A stretch of DNA of 64,000 nt. It comes from Hirsutella rhossiliensis (taxonomy: Eukaryota; Ascomycota; Sordariomycetes; Hypocreales; Ophiocordycipitaceae). The notes under the pieces are model-generated. The model did not search any database. It had not been told where the DNA came from and saw only the letters and a list, made by a program, of their open reading frames with translations. The DNA lies in NCBI RefSeq assembly GCF_020360975.1, contig NW_025408676.1, forward strand, positions 2,294,001 to 2,358,000, read 5' to 3'. The position numbers were made by a program, and so were the translations under genes. Below, piece after piece: positions 42,297 through 52,796 of this stretch (the first letter of the stretch is position 1; each line of letters begins with the position of its first letter).

Positions 42297-42887
42297 CTAC
42301 GGCCTAGGGTTAGTTTCGGCCCCTTTAGTCTGCGTTCGACGGAGCCGGGAGGCTACGCCTCTAGACGTCGTCCGCCTTACCTCGGAGAAGACGCTGTCTA
42401 CGTAGCGGATTATTCGCTCCCGGTACGCTGCCTGCTCCTCGCCGCCGGCGCCGGCCAGCGCCTCGCCGAGGCGCGCATTGCCCTTTAGCCAGAGAAGCCC
42501 GTGGAGGTGGAGAGCACCTCGTTCGTTCGTCTCTACCGCCCCGTAGTACGCCCCGACGTGCCCGAACACCGACTCGTCCCCGACGTCGACGTAATGCTCG
42601 AAGAAGAGCTTTATCTCCCGGTGAAAGAAGACGGCCGCGCTCATCGGGTCCGCTATCGCCAGCCGCACCCGCTTATACGCAGTCCCTAGCTCTCTTAGGA
42701 AGGCCTCGGCCGCTTCGGGGTCGCGGGCGCGGTACGCCGCCAGCCGTAGCTTTACCGGGTTCGTAATATCGTTCGGGTTTAGCGTGAACCAAATGGCCGG
42801 CACCCCGTATCTGACGATGAGAGATAGTATCTTCTTCCGCATACTTAGGCGGCTCTCCCTCGACATCGGCTGCCGGTGGCCAAACAC
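42297..42887 (-). pseudogene. Helitron 1: Rep endonuclease with HUH motif
   Basis: 196-codon frame. FGHRQPMSRESRLSMRKKIL and VPAIWFTLNPNDITNP are standard Helitron-like N text. HLHGLLWL gives the two histidines that bind the metal for single-strand cleavage. The end contains RYVDSVFSEV. Confidence 0.85.
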
Positions 42888-43029
42888 CGATAGGGACCGG
42901 AGGAGCTCCTTTACCCCGTCGTCGCCGGTCTTGCCCGTGGCCTCGAGCTCGACCTCGCCGCCTCGAGCCTCTGCGTCGTTAACGACTTTAGTAGACCCTC
43001 GACCTTTGCGAAGTTCTTCCTCGTTACGC

Positions 43030-44708
43030 CTAGCATACTGGCCTGGCGGTTCCTAGACCGCACCCCATATTAAACACTAGGAAGGCGAAGATGGGATGCG
43101 TCGCGAACCGGCCGCCGTGGCGCCGTAGCACGACGTCGGCCCATGCTTGGAGGTTCATGTTCCGGGTCGACGTGAGGCCCTCCGCGACCCGCTCCGCCTC
43201 GGCAGCCCGGCCCCGCCACCCGGTAGTCTCGCTTCCACGGGTAGCGGCCTCGTCGGCGAGCCTCGGCCCCACGCCAAAGGGAAATAGCGTCGGGAAGGTC
43301 TTGGCGAAGAAGGAGGCGTCCGCCGAGTCGGCGAACTCGTTGCCGCGCCGTACCTGGATATAGGGCTCGTACTTGTCGCCATCGCCGCCGCGCGCCGCCC
43401 CTCCGGCCGCCGTCCCCACCCACGTCCTCGGGCCTGCGCGGGCGCGCGCTCCGTCGGCCCGACGGCGTCGCGGGCGAAGCGAATCTTCTCGGCGTCCGCC
43501 ACCCTGGCGGCCCGTCGAGCGGGAACATGCCGGACGACGTCACCTCGTTGATTACTTCCCCGCCCTCTTCGGGCCTAGCGCCGTCCTCTTCGTCGTCGCA
43601 CGTGGGCCTGACGTCGCGACTCTCCGCGGGATCCCGCCCCTGGCTTAACATGACGAGGATCTCCTCGATCTCGACCGCGCCCTCGTCGTCCATGGCCCGC
43701 TCCGTCGGCGGCACCACCTGCGCGGTCCGCGTCCTCTCCCGCGCTGACGGCTCGTTTCGCTCCAGGCGCTCGCATACCACCGACGGCACCCCGTGCGGCG
43801 GCGCCCCCCAGCTCTCCATCTCCGCCACGTCGATCTCGACCTCGCCGTAGAGCGGGTTGTTCTCCTTAAGCCAGACGAGCGCCCTCTCGACCGCCCGCCG
43901 CCTTACCGACAGGAGGCCCGACAGGTCGCGTGGCCCCGGCTTCTCGGCCCCCTGCCACGAGACATGGATCTCGTCCATAACCGGACTAGCGGGTGCGGGA
44001 GCACCTTGGTCACCAGCCCTGCACGTCATTCGGGAATACCGTGATATGGCCCTTGACGTGCCTCGGATACCTCACGCTCTGCCTCTGCCCGCCGGGGATG
44101 CTATACCTCGTCACGAAGCCGTAGCACGAGTTGAGCGAGATCAGCTTCTCCTCGACCGGCGTGAGGCCCTTGAGCTCGTCGGGGTACGCGTGCTCGCAGC
44201 CGAGCCGGCCGTGGAGGTGCATGCCAGGCGAAGCCCTCTCACGCCCGAGGCACCGCGCGCACTCTGCGCATACCGGCACCGCCCGGCCCTCGGGGAAGCA
44301 GCTTCGGCACGCGAATAGAGACCGGCCGCCCTCCGTGACGGGGCTCCGCCATGGCCACCTCTCCCACGCCATTTCCCTTAGCTCCTCTCTTGACCGCTTC
44401 CGGTAACATACCTTGCAGGTCAAGACCGGTAGCGTGCCGGCGTCGTGGAACGCCCGGTAGAACCTCTGCACCGTTCGCACCTGCCTCGCGCGCGGCACCG
44501 GCATGCACCACGTCTGCTCGTCTGCGAGCCTCTCGCCCGCCGCGAACTCCTCCTCGAGGTGCTGCAGTACGCTGGCTAGGTCCTCGGCCTGCAGCTCCCT
44601 CCGTCTTGGGGTTTTCTGGCCCACCCGGACCCGGGAGCATTTCCCTAAGGCCTGCCCGCCGGGGGTGCGGCCCTTCCTCTTCCGCTCTCCCCCGGGCTGC
44701 CGATTCAT
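43030..44708 (-). pseudogene. Helitron 1: N-terminal DUF6570-like region
   Basis: Three frames in succession. 44708-44010 has paired cysteines (LTCKVCYRKR, FACRSCF, VCAECARCL) and LNSCYGFVTRYSIPGGQRQ, leading to GHITVFPNDVQ, typical of the DUF6570 part of fungal Helitron proteins. 44029-43500 continues with MDEIHVSWQGAEKPGPRDLS and WLKENNPLYGEVEID. 43419-43030 holds FFAKTFPTLFPFGVG, the start of the Helitron-like N domain. The shifts lie near 44020 and 43420. Confidence 0.78.
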
Positions 44709-44726
44709 TGTCCTGCCTGCGCCCCG

Positions 44727-45287
44727 TTAGCCGTCTTCATGCGCCTTGGCCTCGCTCTGCGACCGTACCGGCTTGTTGGCTGTCCGTGCTTCCGACGCTC
44801 GGTCCCGCCTCGGTGGGGGGCGCCGCGTGGACTCCGCCCTCAGAACCGGCCGAGCCCGTATGTGCCGCGGCGCCTGCTGGCCTCTGGGCGGGCCGCCCTC
44901 GCTCGGCGGCGGTGTGAGACCGGCTGCGATCGGTGTCGGCCGGGGCTGGATACGCCGCAACGCCTGCTGCCTTGCGTCGGCTTGGAGTCTCTGCTGCCTC
45001 GGTGGTCTTCCCCGCCTGCGCTTCGCGCCCTCGTCGACACTCGGCTGCGGCGTGGTGTGGCCGTTCCACCCTATTCCCATATCCGCTTCGCCCTGCCTAG
45101 GCTGGGCGATGTCGCCGCCGTTGGCAGTCGCACCTATCGGTCTCCAAGCGTCCCCGCCCGGACCGTCCTCGACCGGCGTCTCCAAGGCGCCACGCGGTCC
45201 GTGGGCTTCCTGCGCCGGGCTCGCGCCCCCCCCTGCTCCGCGCGGTCCCCCTCCAGCAGCTGACTCCATCGCGATACTGGCTGCCAC
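44727..45287 (-). pseudogene. Possible N-terminal extension of Helitron 1
   Basis: 187-codon minus-strand frame of low complexity (Arg, Pro, Ala, Gly), in the same phase as the N-terminal piece at 44708 but separated from it by an in-frame TAA at 44727-44729. It could be a disordered N-terminus with a mutated codon, or merely a GC-rich open frame. No domain is visible. Confidence 0.3.
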
Positions 45288-46059
45288 TACCTTTATAAAC
45301 CTCTCATCTACCTCGTGCTGCTATGCCCCTGACGTGGAGCCTCGTGAGTCGGACGTCGACGTATACGTCCTTTCCTGGGCTGCTCGTCTTGCGCTTATGT
45401 TGCTACTCGGCATGCAGCTTATGCGTAACGGACACTTTACATTTACAATGACCTATGTACTCTATATAGAGCTCCGTAGTACGTCTATAAGCATGCTGCT
45501 GCTCTTCACATTATACCGGCGCCGACTTTCCATTAAGCCTACCGGGAACTGCCTGCTGCTATCGCATGCAACGGCCTAGGCCGGTCTTTACATGTAAGTC
45601 GCTACGGCACCTTCCTCTTACTCGTGCTTTACATTCTACGCTCTCCTTGTTATCTGGAGCTATGTCGCTAAGCGCCTTGGTTCGAGGTTAGATGCTTGCA
45701 TACTGGCTTTTAACCCCATGTCTTAAACGTGTCGCCAATGAAGCTGCCCTATTCTGTGACAATATGGCTTCCCGTATGTCGGTTGTCTTAAAAACCCTCT
45801 ATCCCTAAGCAGACCGCCTTTTGCCCTTTTCCCCTCGCTTCCCATAGCATTCTCTAGACAACGCTCTTTCCATGTTCTCCTAACCGCTAAAATTTTTCCC
45901 GTGTTTCCGTTAATATCTATGCTCGTGTTCTGTAAGGCGGCCCTGGCCCTTCACTTCCCCGCCGGTTTCTTCCAACGATACAAAAATAGGAAGAGTTCCT
46001 GCTCCTATTCTGCCCCGCTTAAACGATTCAAAACGGCAGCGTCGCTCTTACGCTATACA
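45288..46059. other. No gene seen
   Basis: Flank of the Helitron with falling GC content. Only short frames without domains. Confidence 0.5.
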
Positions 46060-46880
46060 ACCTCGCCATGTCTTCGTCCCCGTCTTCGGCCGCCTCTCCG
46101 CCGCATCTGAAGAGGCCCTTAGTACTGGCAAGAGCGTCGACGGTGACATGTCTATGATGTTCTTCGCCCAGCCCGACTGCCCCTCGAGGTTCGCCCACTA
46201 AGACGAGCACCGCATCAAGAACCTTAACGCCGAAGGCTATCGCCCGTGTCTTCCTGCCCGTCCCCTCGTAGCTGCTCCCGGCCGAGTACGCGCCCTCCGC
46301 GCGGAGCCGGATGCCGCCGACCCGGCTGTCTCTCTCTCTTTAGCCTAGGTAAACCTCTCGATTTACGGCCAGCCGGTCGTCGACCCCGACCGGTCCGAGC
46401 ATCGGTTCTTCGTTAACAGCCACGTCCACTCCCATGCCCTCCCTGGGGTTCGAGTGCCGCGACGGTCTCCACGCCGGCCCGGGCGATACCGTCGTCTACA
46501 ATTCCCACGCTCGTCGTCCGCGACCATGGCTACCATCCATGCCCCCGCCCTGTATGCGTCTCCTCCCTGCCGCGTCGCTGACTTCTCCTTCTGGCGTCCT
46601 CCCGCGCTCCTTGGCCTCCCGACGGCCACTTCCCCTCGGCCCCTCCCGTCGTCTCCTTCCACGGCGTCGTCGCCGGCGCCGGCCTCTCCCTCTTGCGACG
46701 GGACCTCCAGCCCGGTCTCGACGCCGTCCGTCTCCGCTGCCGGCCGGGTAGTCGACCGTGTCTTCGTTCCTCAAGGCTTTTGTGCGCAACCCAGGGGGTT
46801 GCCTTACCTCGTTACCAATATGGGTCAATTCAGGCTCATAGCCACTTTCTTGTTACGTTATTCGCTACTATTTATTACGT
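46060..46880. other. GC-rich segment, unrecognised
   Basis: Several overlapping frames on both strands (for example 46454-46897 plus and 46496-46828 minus), typical of GC-rich DNA. One plus-strand phase reads SIYGQPVVDPDRSEHRFFVN near 46350, which looks protein-like but which I cannot place. At about 46763-46778 the sequence GTTCGTTCCTCAAGGC-like is the inverted form of part of the 36-bp unit at 38285, so the segment may belong to the Helitron's other end. Confidence 0.35.
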
Positions 46881-47793
46881 ATTCCCCACCTCGCTGAGCC
46901 TTAGTCCAAAAGTAGTGGATGGGCGGCTCTTTGTCGCATAAGTTATCAAGCCTGCCTAGGATGATTACTCATGAAGTGGCGGTATTACTACGCAACGCAG
47001 GCAACAAGTCTTTCATTTGTGTATAAAGAGCTGCACAATTCCCTGCAGCTCGTTCACTCACTTCTTGTTCTTTAGATAATTCTCATCAATTGACTGATGC
47101 CATTCAGGTCGCTTTGCACAGCCGCTGTCGTGCCAGGTGTGGGCCGTAACTGTCTGACACTCTTTTTTAATTTCCGAGAGCAACGGGCACAGAGCAAAAG
47201 TACGTTTATGGCCAGTGCGGTTGAGAGCACAGCTTAGTGAACACATCGACCCACGCTTTTTGCTGTCGGCGTCCTGTGTCAGCCCATGCCATGTGATGAG
47301 CGTCTATTTGCGGCCGTCTGCGGTCGTCATTGCACTTCCCGGCTACGAGATGACTTCGGCTTGCAAGATGTAGCCGTACTGCGGCAGAAGTCACCGACCT
47401 TCGGCAGGAAATGGCTTCCATAGCATAGGAATTGGAACAAAGGCAACAATTGGACCTTCGTCATAACGAGTTTCATCGTTGTAAGGTAAGCCAATGGCGT
47501 CGCGCGGCGCCTTCCCGCCTCTCCGAGTTCTCACCTGAATCGCTTGGCGGAAAGGTGTTTAGCTGAATTCGGACGGTCGCGCTTTTCTGCATGGTTCAGC
47601 GTATACATCTCAATTGAAGACATCCAGTTAAGTACTACATGACTCCTGGGCGGCATCTCGACACCGGACAGCATTACGCGTTCCGAATGGTGATCAAACC
47701 CTCTCCAGGTACTGTAGCAGTTCGAGGGGATAGCGTCAACTCATTTTGTCCAGAAACGAGCGGACAAACAGTCCATGAAACAGCTTCCAGGCA
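46881..47793. other. No gene seen
   Basis: Ordinary composition, short frames only, no repeat detected by eye. Confidence 0.5.
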
Positions 47794-48427
47794 TTGCAAC
47801 CTCGGACGCTATCGGATCACTTGCGGCGCATGGCTTCCTTTAATTGGCCGTTCATCGTCACAGCTAATTTGTGTCGAAGCCGGTTCCTTTCACCCCAGCA
47901 CCGTGCGGCTGTTACTCACCGAGACGATCGAGCTACAAAATTGTGCGTTCCTGCCTTATGTATCGCCGTGCTCGCCTCGCAACAATAGAAACACCACCCA
48001 GATTCCGCCGCTCAATCATGTCGCAGTCTGAGATCATTCAGGCCATTCTGGCTAGGAGGATCGCACCGCAATGGAAACATCGAGGGCAAAATGCACCCGC
48101 CAGGTTGTCGCAAACCGGTATCAGGAAGGTCTCGGAAGCGGTATGATGTCGCGACCAGCGGATACTGGGTCCTCAAACGGGCCCAAGGACTGTGCGTCGC
48201 AGCCAATGACCTGCCAGGCTCCTTTCCCTACGGAATGGTCATGTTACGGGCGACATGTGGTATTGAAACACCCCTGTGCCTGGGGGCATTTACTGACGCG
48301 ACCCAGTGGTGCCAGATAATGGCGAGTCTGGTTCTCTATAAACGAGGCTATCTAGGTAATCGTCCAGGTTGAAATGGTGAGCCTTAATGCCTGCTAACTT
48401 GTCTCATAGTTTGGAAGACCTGGTGAT
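47794..48427 (+). CDS. Possible small host gene fragment with intron
   Basis: One phase is largely open from 47794 to 48354 except for a stop near 47986. It includes YDVATSGYWVLKRAQGLCVA and GIETPLCLGAFTDATQWCQI. A good fungal intron lies at 48355-48411: donor GTAATC, branch site TGCTAAC 15-20 bases before the acceptor CATAG. Splicing would continue for a few codons to a stop at about 48426. I recognise no domain. The intron argues for a former host gene, but start and upstream exon structure are not clear. Confidence 0.3.
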
Positions 48428-48624
48428 GCTCCAGGACTCTCAGTAAGTCATGACCCAATCACAGGAAACAGAGCGAAACGGAGAGTCTGAATAGCACTAG
48501 AATAAAGGAAACCCAGCGGATGTATGTTAACCACTGTGGTCAAGACTACGGCACCTAACAACACGCAAACAGAGTCAATGAGCTTTTGCAGAGCAAGGAG
48601 GAGTAAGCGCCCTCTCGCGCTCAC

Positions 48625-48903
48625 TTGACACAGCCGTCTAACCTCGCCTGTAGTGAGAAATCTCAGGTACAAGAGGTTTGGAGTAGTATCATCCTAGCAG
48701 CGGCTTCTTCAACACAGTGGACCTACCAACTTGCAGCTAGGAAAGTCCGGGAAATTGCGGAGCAACAGCCCAAACGGTCGTACGGAGGGATTAAAAGAGG
48801 TAGTGGTTTTCTTACTAACGATATAGACGACGATTCTTCTTCCAACGAGGCACCTAAGGAAAAACGAGCCAAAAGAGACGCATCCCCGGCCACCCCTCGA
48901 GGA
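48625..48903 (+). pseudogene. Copia gag fragment before hAT insertion
   Basis: Encodes VWSSIILAAASSTQWTYQLA and a basic/acidic stretch (SYGGIKRGSGFLTNDIDDDS) as found in the C-terminal part of copia gag. The frame runs into the hAT element whose 8-bp target duplication CTCGAGGA starts at 48896. Confidence 0.6.
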
Positions 48904-50383
48904 CAGGGTGGTTTTCCATATCTAAATATGGAAATACCCTTTCCATGAATGGCATGGAATAGGTATGGATATGGATCCATGTATTTCCATACTATTGGCT
49001 GAACCACGCCACTAACAAGGGTTCCTACAGGGGGCTACCTACAGGGGCTGTGGGCCTGGAACCCCCGCTACAAATCCGCACATCCACAAAATCAGCCTCA
49101 CCACCAACCCACAGCATACCATTATCACCTGGCGACAATGGATTCTGAGCCTGTGTTAGTTATGTTTCTTCGATTCTGAATCCATTGCTTCGGATTCATT
49201 CGCGTCTATATCTCCCAAGACAAGAGAAAACCTGCTTTTGGATCATGAAAACATGCTCATCTGGCAGTAATGTACCGGTAGTAAAAGGGTTAGGGGAAGC
49301 GGAGTTCAAAGGCAGGAACCGCCTCATATATTATCTTTATTGTCCCCAGAATGATCCCTACAGTACTTCTGTCACCGCCAGCTTTCGAAAACACCCTGAG
49401 GGCAAGAAAGTATGTCATCAACGTCGCAGAGAATTTATCTCTTCTTCAACCGTCCATCATCGAAGGATTTGATCAACTCTACGGGCAAGCGTGGGATCTG
49501 GGCCGTGTCTTCAAAGGCTACCTTGACCAAGAAATTATCAATAAAGAGAATTCGCCCTATTACGCCGCTTCTTTGGTCCTTCATCCAAGCTATCGCACGA
49601 CGTACATCCACTCAAATTAGAAGAAGTGGCATAAAACTGCTTTCAAACGGGTCAAAGACCTTTGCTACTCTTACCGAAATACAAACGACGGTACAATTTC
49701 GTATCATGTACTGGACGAAGAAGAAGACAATGGCCTTGATGCATTTGATCGTATTTCAAGAAATCTGCAGAATTGTGCTCGACCTACAAGTCAAGACGAG
49801 TATGAAGATTACATCTCAGGTGATCCATATGAGATTGCGCCAACAACTGCTTTATCATGGTGGCTTCAAGAGCGACATAGGAACCGACGGCCGAAGTTAT
49901 CACGAATGGCAATAGACATCCTATCAATGCCAGCGATGAGCGACGAGCCGGAACGGGTGTTTTCAGGGCTCGTCGTACGATCTCCTGGGAAAGGGCACAA
50001 TTGGATGCGGACCAAATTGAAAAGGAGAATTGGTTGAAGCATTGGGTGAAGAACAATGTCTTGAAGAGGGAAGGGGCGGTGGCGTGACCGTGGCGTGAGA
50101 ATTCGTGCAAATTCCCGTCTGATTTCCTCCTCGTCTTGGAACAAAACACGTAAGATTTGCCTACCCTCTCTTTTGGACATTATCATTGAGCTCAATCAAT
50201 TACTTCGTATTTTTAATTCACCATATGGTGTGAATTTGTCCATCTTGTCGAAGGTGTCTTCAGTGACATTTTGTCGTCGTGCACGGACCAAGTATGGAAA
50301 GGTGTATTGCAATACTTGCAATAAATGTGGGGCCGATACCGATTATCGATTGCAGGCCTTTCCATGTATGGAAAACCACCCTG
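48904..50383 (+). mobile_element. hAT transposon (1480 bp) with 8-bp target duplication
   Basis: Left end CAGGGTGGTTTTCCAT at 48904, right end ATGGAAAACCACCCTG at 50383, flanked by the 8-bp duplication CTCGAGGA (48896-48903 and 50384-50391), the size expected for hAT. Just inside both ends are AT-rich palindromes built on TTTCCAT/ATGGAAA. It retains only the C-terminal part of the transposase, so it is an internally deleted copy. Confidence 0.92.
49351..50086 (+). pseudogene. hAT transposase C-terminal part
   Basis: Open from 49351 with an in-frame TAG at 49618-49620, after which the same phase continues (KKWHKTAFKRVKDLCYSYRN). The dimerisation block LSWWLQERHRNRRPKLSRMA, then IDILSMPAMSDEPERVFSG near 49900-49970, is clear hAT text. 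One base is missing in the following G run, shifting to ARRTISWERAQLDADQIEKE. Zinc finger and first catalytic residue are absent. It would act by dimerising with a full transposase, but here it is probably dead. Confidence 0.82.
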
Positions 50384-50628
50384 CTCGAGGAAGAAGAACG
50401 CCTCACCAGCGCACCGAAGAGAACCTTACCAGCTTATCGACAAAGAGACCGTTGCCCAGCGTGCGACCTTTCTACACACTCACTGTCAGGCTGTTGGCAG
50501 GTATTTGATGAATTACGACCTTCTCGATTCGAAAGGAACGACCGACTTTGCGAGAGGGCAAAAAGAGCGTTACGAGACGACCCCAAATTGCAACAAAGGG
50601 TCGATAAGATTCGCAAAGAACAGGCATA
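50384..50628 (+). pseudogene. Copia gag C-terminus with CCHC knuckle
   Basis: Continuation of gag after the hAT. CPACDLSTHSLSGC near 50457 is a full CX2CX4HX4C zinc knuckle, followed by a charged helical tail (RAKRALRDDPKLQQRVDKIR) and a TAG at 50627-50629. Beyond the stop the same phase continues with Gln-rich text, while the protease lies in another phase. Confidence 0.7.
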
Positions 50629-50629
50629 G

Positions 50630-51831
50630 CAATTACAGCAGCTTCAACCGTCACAAAACCGGCTTATTGGAAAATCGTTGGAACAGCTAATCCCGCCTTT
50701 GTCTACCCAGCAGGCTCAAAGCCATCACCTTCATCGGCTAATACGGACTACCCTCTTCGCAACTCGACTCTCCTTGACTCAGGAGCTTCCCTAAGCGTCT
50801 GTAATAATCTTAGTCGATTCAGGTCCTTTAGGAAAGCCCGGAACGATTATCTAGTCACAGGGGACTCAGAAGTCCGCATCGAGGGCTACGGAACGGTTCA
50901 CGTTAAAATCACGGCACCCGACGGATCGAAAAAGCGGCTACGGTTGAAGAGTGTAGCCTATTGTCCTCGATTTTCAGCAAGCCTTATTTCTTTCCAGGCT
51001 CTCCTAGACGACGGAATTTTCTGGGATACCTTTACGACACCTACCCGGCTGGTCTACCGCGATAAGACCCCGATTTGCATTCTATTACGAAAATACCGTC
51101 AATTTCTACTTGAATTTCAGCCCGTTACTAATAACGACATAGAGGAAGCCGCCTTTCAAGCCTCTAAACCTCGAAGAAGAGGGTCTCGAGACCCTAGGCC
51201 GACTGCAACGGCTTCTGCAGACCTTTGGCACGCTCGACTAGGCCACCCGGGACCACAGTCTCTTCAGAAGTTAGGGCAACGCAAAGGAGTTCACATTAGA
51301 GGTCCGAAAACAGCCGAATGCGAGCATTGTGCTCAAGGAAGGGCCTACAGACAGGTCTCGCGAAGACCCCCTTTCCGGGAAAGAGATACGCCCTGCTCCG
51401 AGATCTGGATCGACTGGACCGACTTAACCCCTGATTTTGAAGGCTACGTGCGAGTTATGTTTATTACTGACGCCTATTCCGGCATGGTATTTCCATATTT
51501 TATGCGGACCTATCGAGAGAAGCACAACTGGGCAGCGCTACGAGATTTTATCGACTGGATGAAGCTTCGTTTTGAGTATAACGTTAAGGTAATACGGTCT
51601 GACGCGGAGTTATTTACTAACAAGATTCGAAAATGGCTACGAAAAGGGTATTTCAGCAGAAAGATCGGCCTCAAATACCCAAGCCCAAAACGGGGGTGCA
51701 GAGAGATCAGGGGGCATCATCACAGAAAGGGCCCGCAAGATGAGGATTGCAGCACGGCTTCCCCACGACCTTTGGAAAGAAACAGTGGAAGCTGCTTGCT
51801 ATGTGAGAAACCGGTCCCCGAGGGCACCTAG
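50630..51831 (+). pseudogene. Copia protease and integrase
   Basis: Open phase from about 50630. The protease motif LLDSGAS is at 50770-50790, followed by KSVAYCPRFSASLISFQALL. The pre-integrase zinc region has LWHARLGHPGPQSLQKLG and CEHCAQGRAY near 51225-51350. The integrase core shows IWIDWTDLTPDFEGYVRVMF (first Asp, near 51405) and VIRSDAELFTN (second Asp, near 51590). Near 51675 a one-base shift moves to QNGGAERSGGIITERARKMR, which contains the catalytic Glu, so the stop at 51829 is caused by the shift. Confidence 0.82.
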
Positions 51832-51941
51832 GACAACAGCGAATTCAACGGACCCTGGAAAACCCTCTCGAGCTCTTTACGAAAAAGGATCAACCGCATC
51901 AACACGACCAACTTAAAGCTTACGGCTGCAGAGCTTATGCA

Positions 51942-52322
51942 ATGACTTCTAACGCACAGCTGAAAAGGAAGCGGTTGCAGAAGCTTGATCCAAGGGCTTA
52001 TATCGGCTACCTTGTTGGCTATAATTCGACGAATATCTTCCGGATTTGGATTCCCCACCTTAAGAAGGTCATTTCAACACGAGACGTAATTTTCGACGAG
52101 TTAACATATTTCGACGGCAAGTTCGAGCAACCCACGCTGCTAGCTAGCATCAACGAGCTGGTTCAGAGGGTGGAAATCCCCGAGGATCAGAGAGCCAATC
52201 AGGAAATCCTTGATGAAGAAAGTGAAGAGGAGGAATTTGACGATTTTGAAGAAGAGGAAGAGGAAACGGAAAACGACGACGAAGAGGCCGAGAAGCTACA
52301 ACAAGAAGAAGCTTCCTCATGA
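51942..52322 (+). pseudogene. Copia integrase C-terminus and acidic linker
   Basis: Encodes KLDPRAYIGYLVGYNSTNIF and HLKKVISTRDVIFDELTYFD, the conserved copia segment between integrase and reverse transcriptase, then a strongly acidic tail of Glu/Asp runs near 52210-52300 and a stop. The phase changes again before the RT, which opens in a frame clear of stops from about 52502. Confidence 0.75.
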
Positions 52323-52796
52323 CCCCACCGGCAACAGACGACGAGCTAGACTCTATTTTTTCAGTCTTGCTTCCTGTCTCTAACCCTGAGGGGTGTGGAA
52401 GAAAAGACCCCTTGAGGCCATCAAAAAGAGGGTTTTTTATTCTACCCAACGACGATTTCACGATTTCACGACCTAACGATTCAACGCCCTCATTTTACCT
52501 AATCTAACACTAGAACAGCCCGATCTGATGCCTCTAACCAAGGAGTCTTTATATGTCACAGGGATAAGCCAGGAAGACCGATTTCGGATCGATTTCACGA
52601 CTTTCACTCAACGCCTATAAAAAACGGTATTCACGGAGCCTTTACAGCAGGCAGGCTATTCAAGCCGAAGACAACAAAAAGGACGCATAAGAAGGACCTT
52701 CCCGACCCTCCAGAGACCCAAAAGCAGCTACATCGGCACCCCTTCAAGGAGGGATTCATTAAAGCCCAGAAAGACCACTTACAGTCACACGAAGAG

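Larger units (their letters stand above)
38693..44708 (-). pseudogene. Helitron Rep/PIF1 helicase, GC-rich, frameshifted
   Basis: About 6 kb of minus-strand coding sequence for a rolling-circle Helitron transposase of roughly 2000 residues. N-terminal DUF6570-like part with Cys pairs (44708-43500), Helitron-like N domain (43419-42900), Rep nuclease (42887-41700) with the HUH motif HLHGLLWL and the two-tyrosine motif YYITNYATK, then a PIF1/RecD-type helicase (41109-38693) with Walker A GGEGGTGKS, Walker B LVIDEVSML and motif VI YVQLSRCPTL. The order Rep then helicase is typical for Helitrons. At least five frame breaks occur. GC content is strikingly higher than in the flanks. Terminal TC and CTRR ends were not located. 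Confidence 0.85.

Noticed and set aside
44746..45579. 277-codon plus-strand frame
   Set aside because: GC-rich antisense frame with no domain and continuing into sequence of different composition. It looks like chance.
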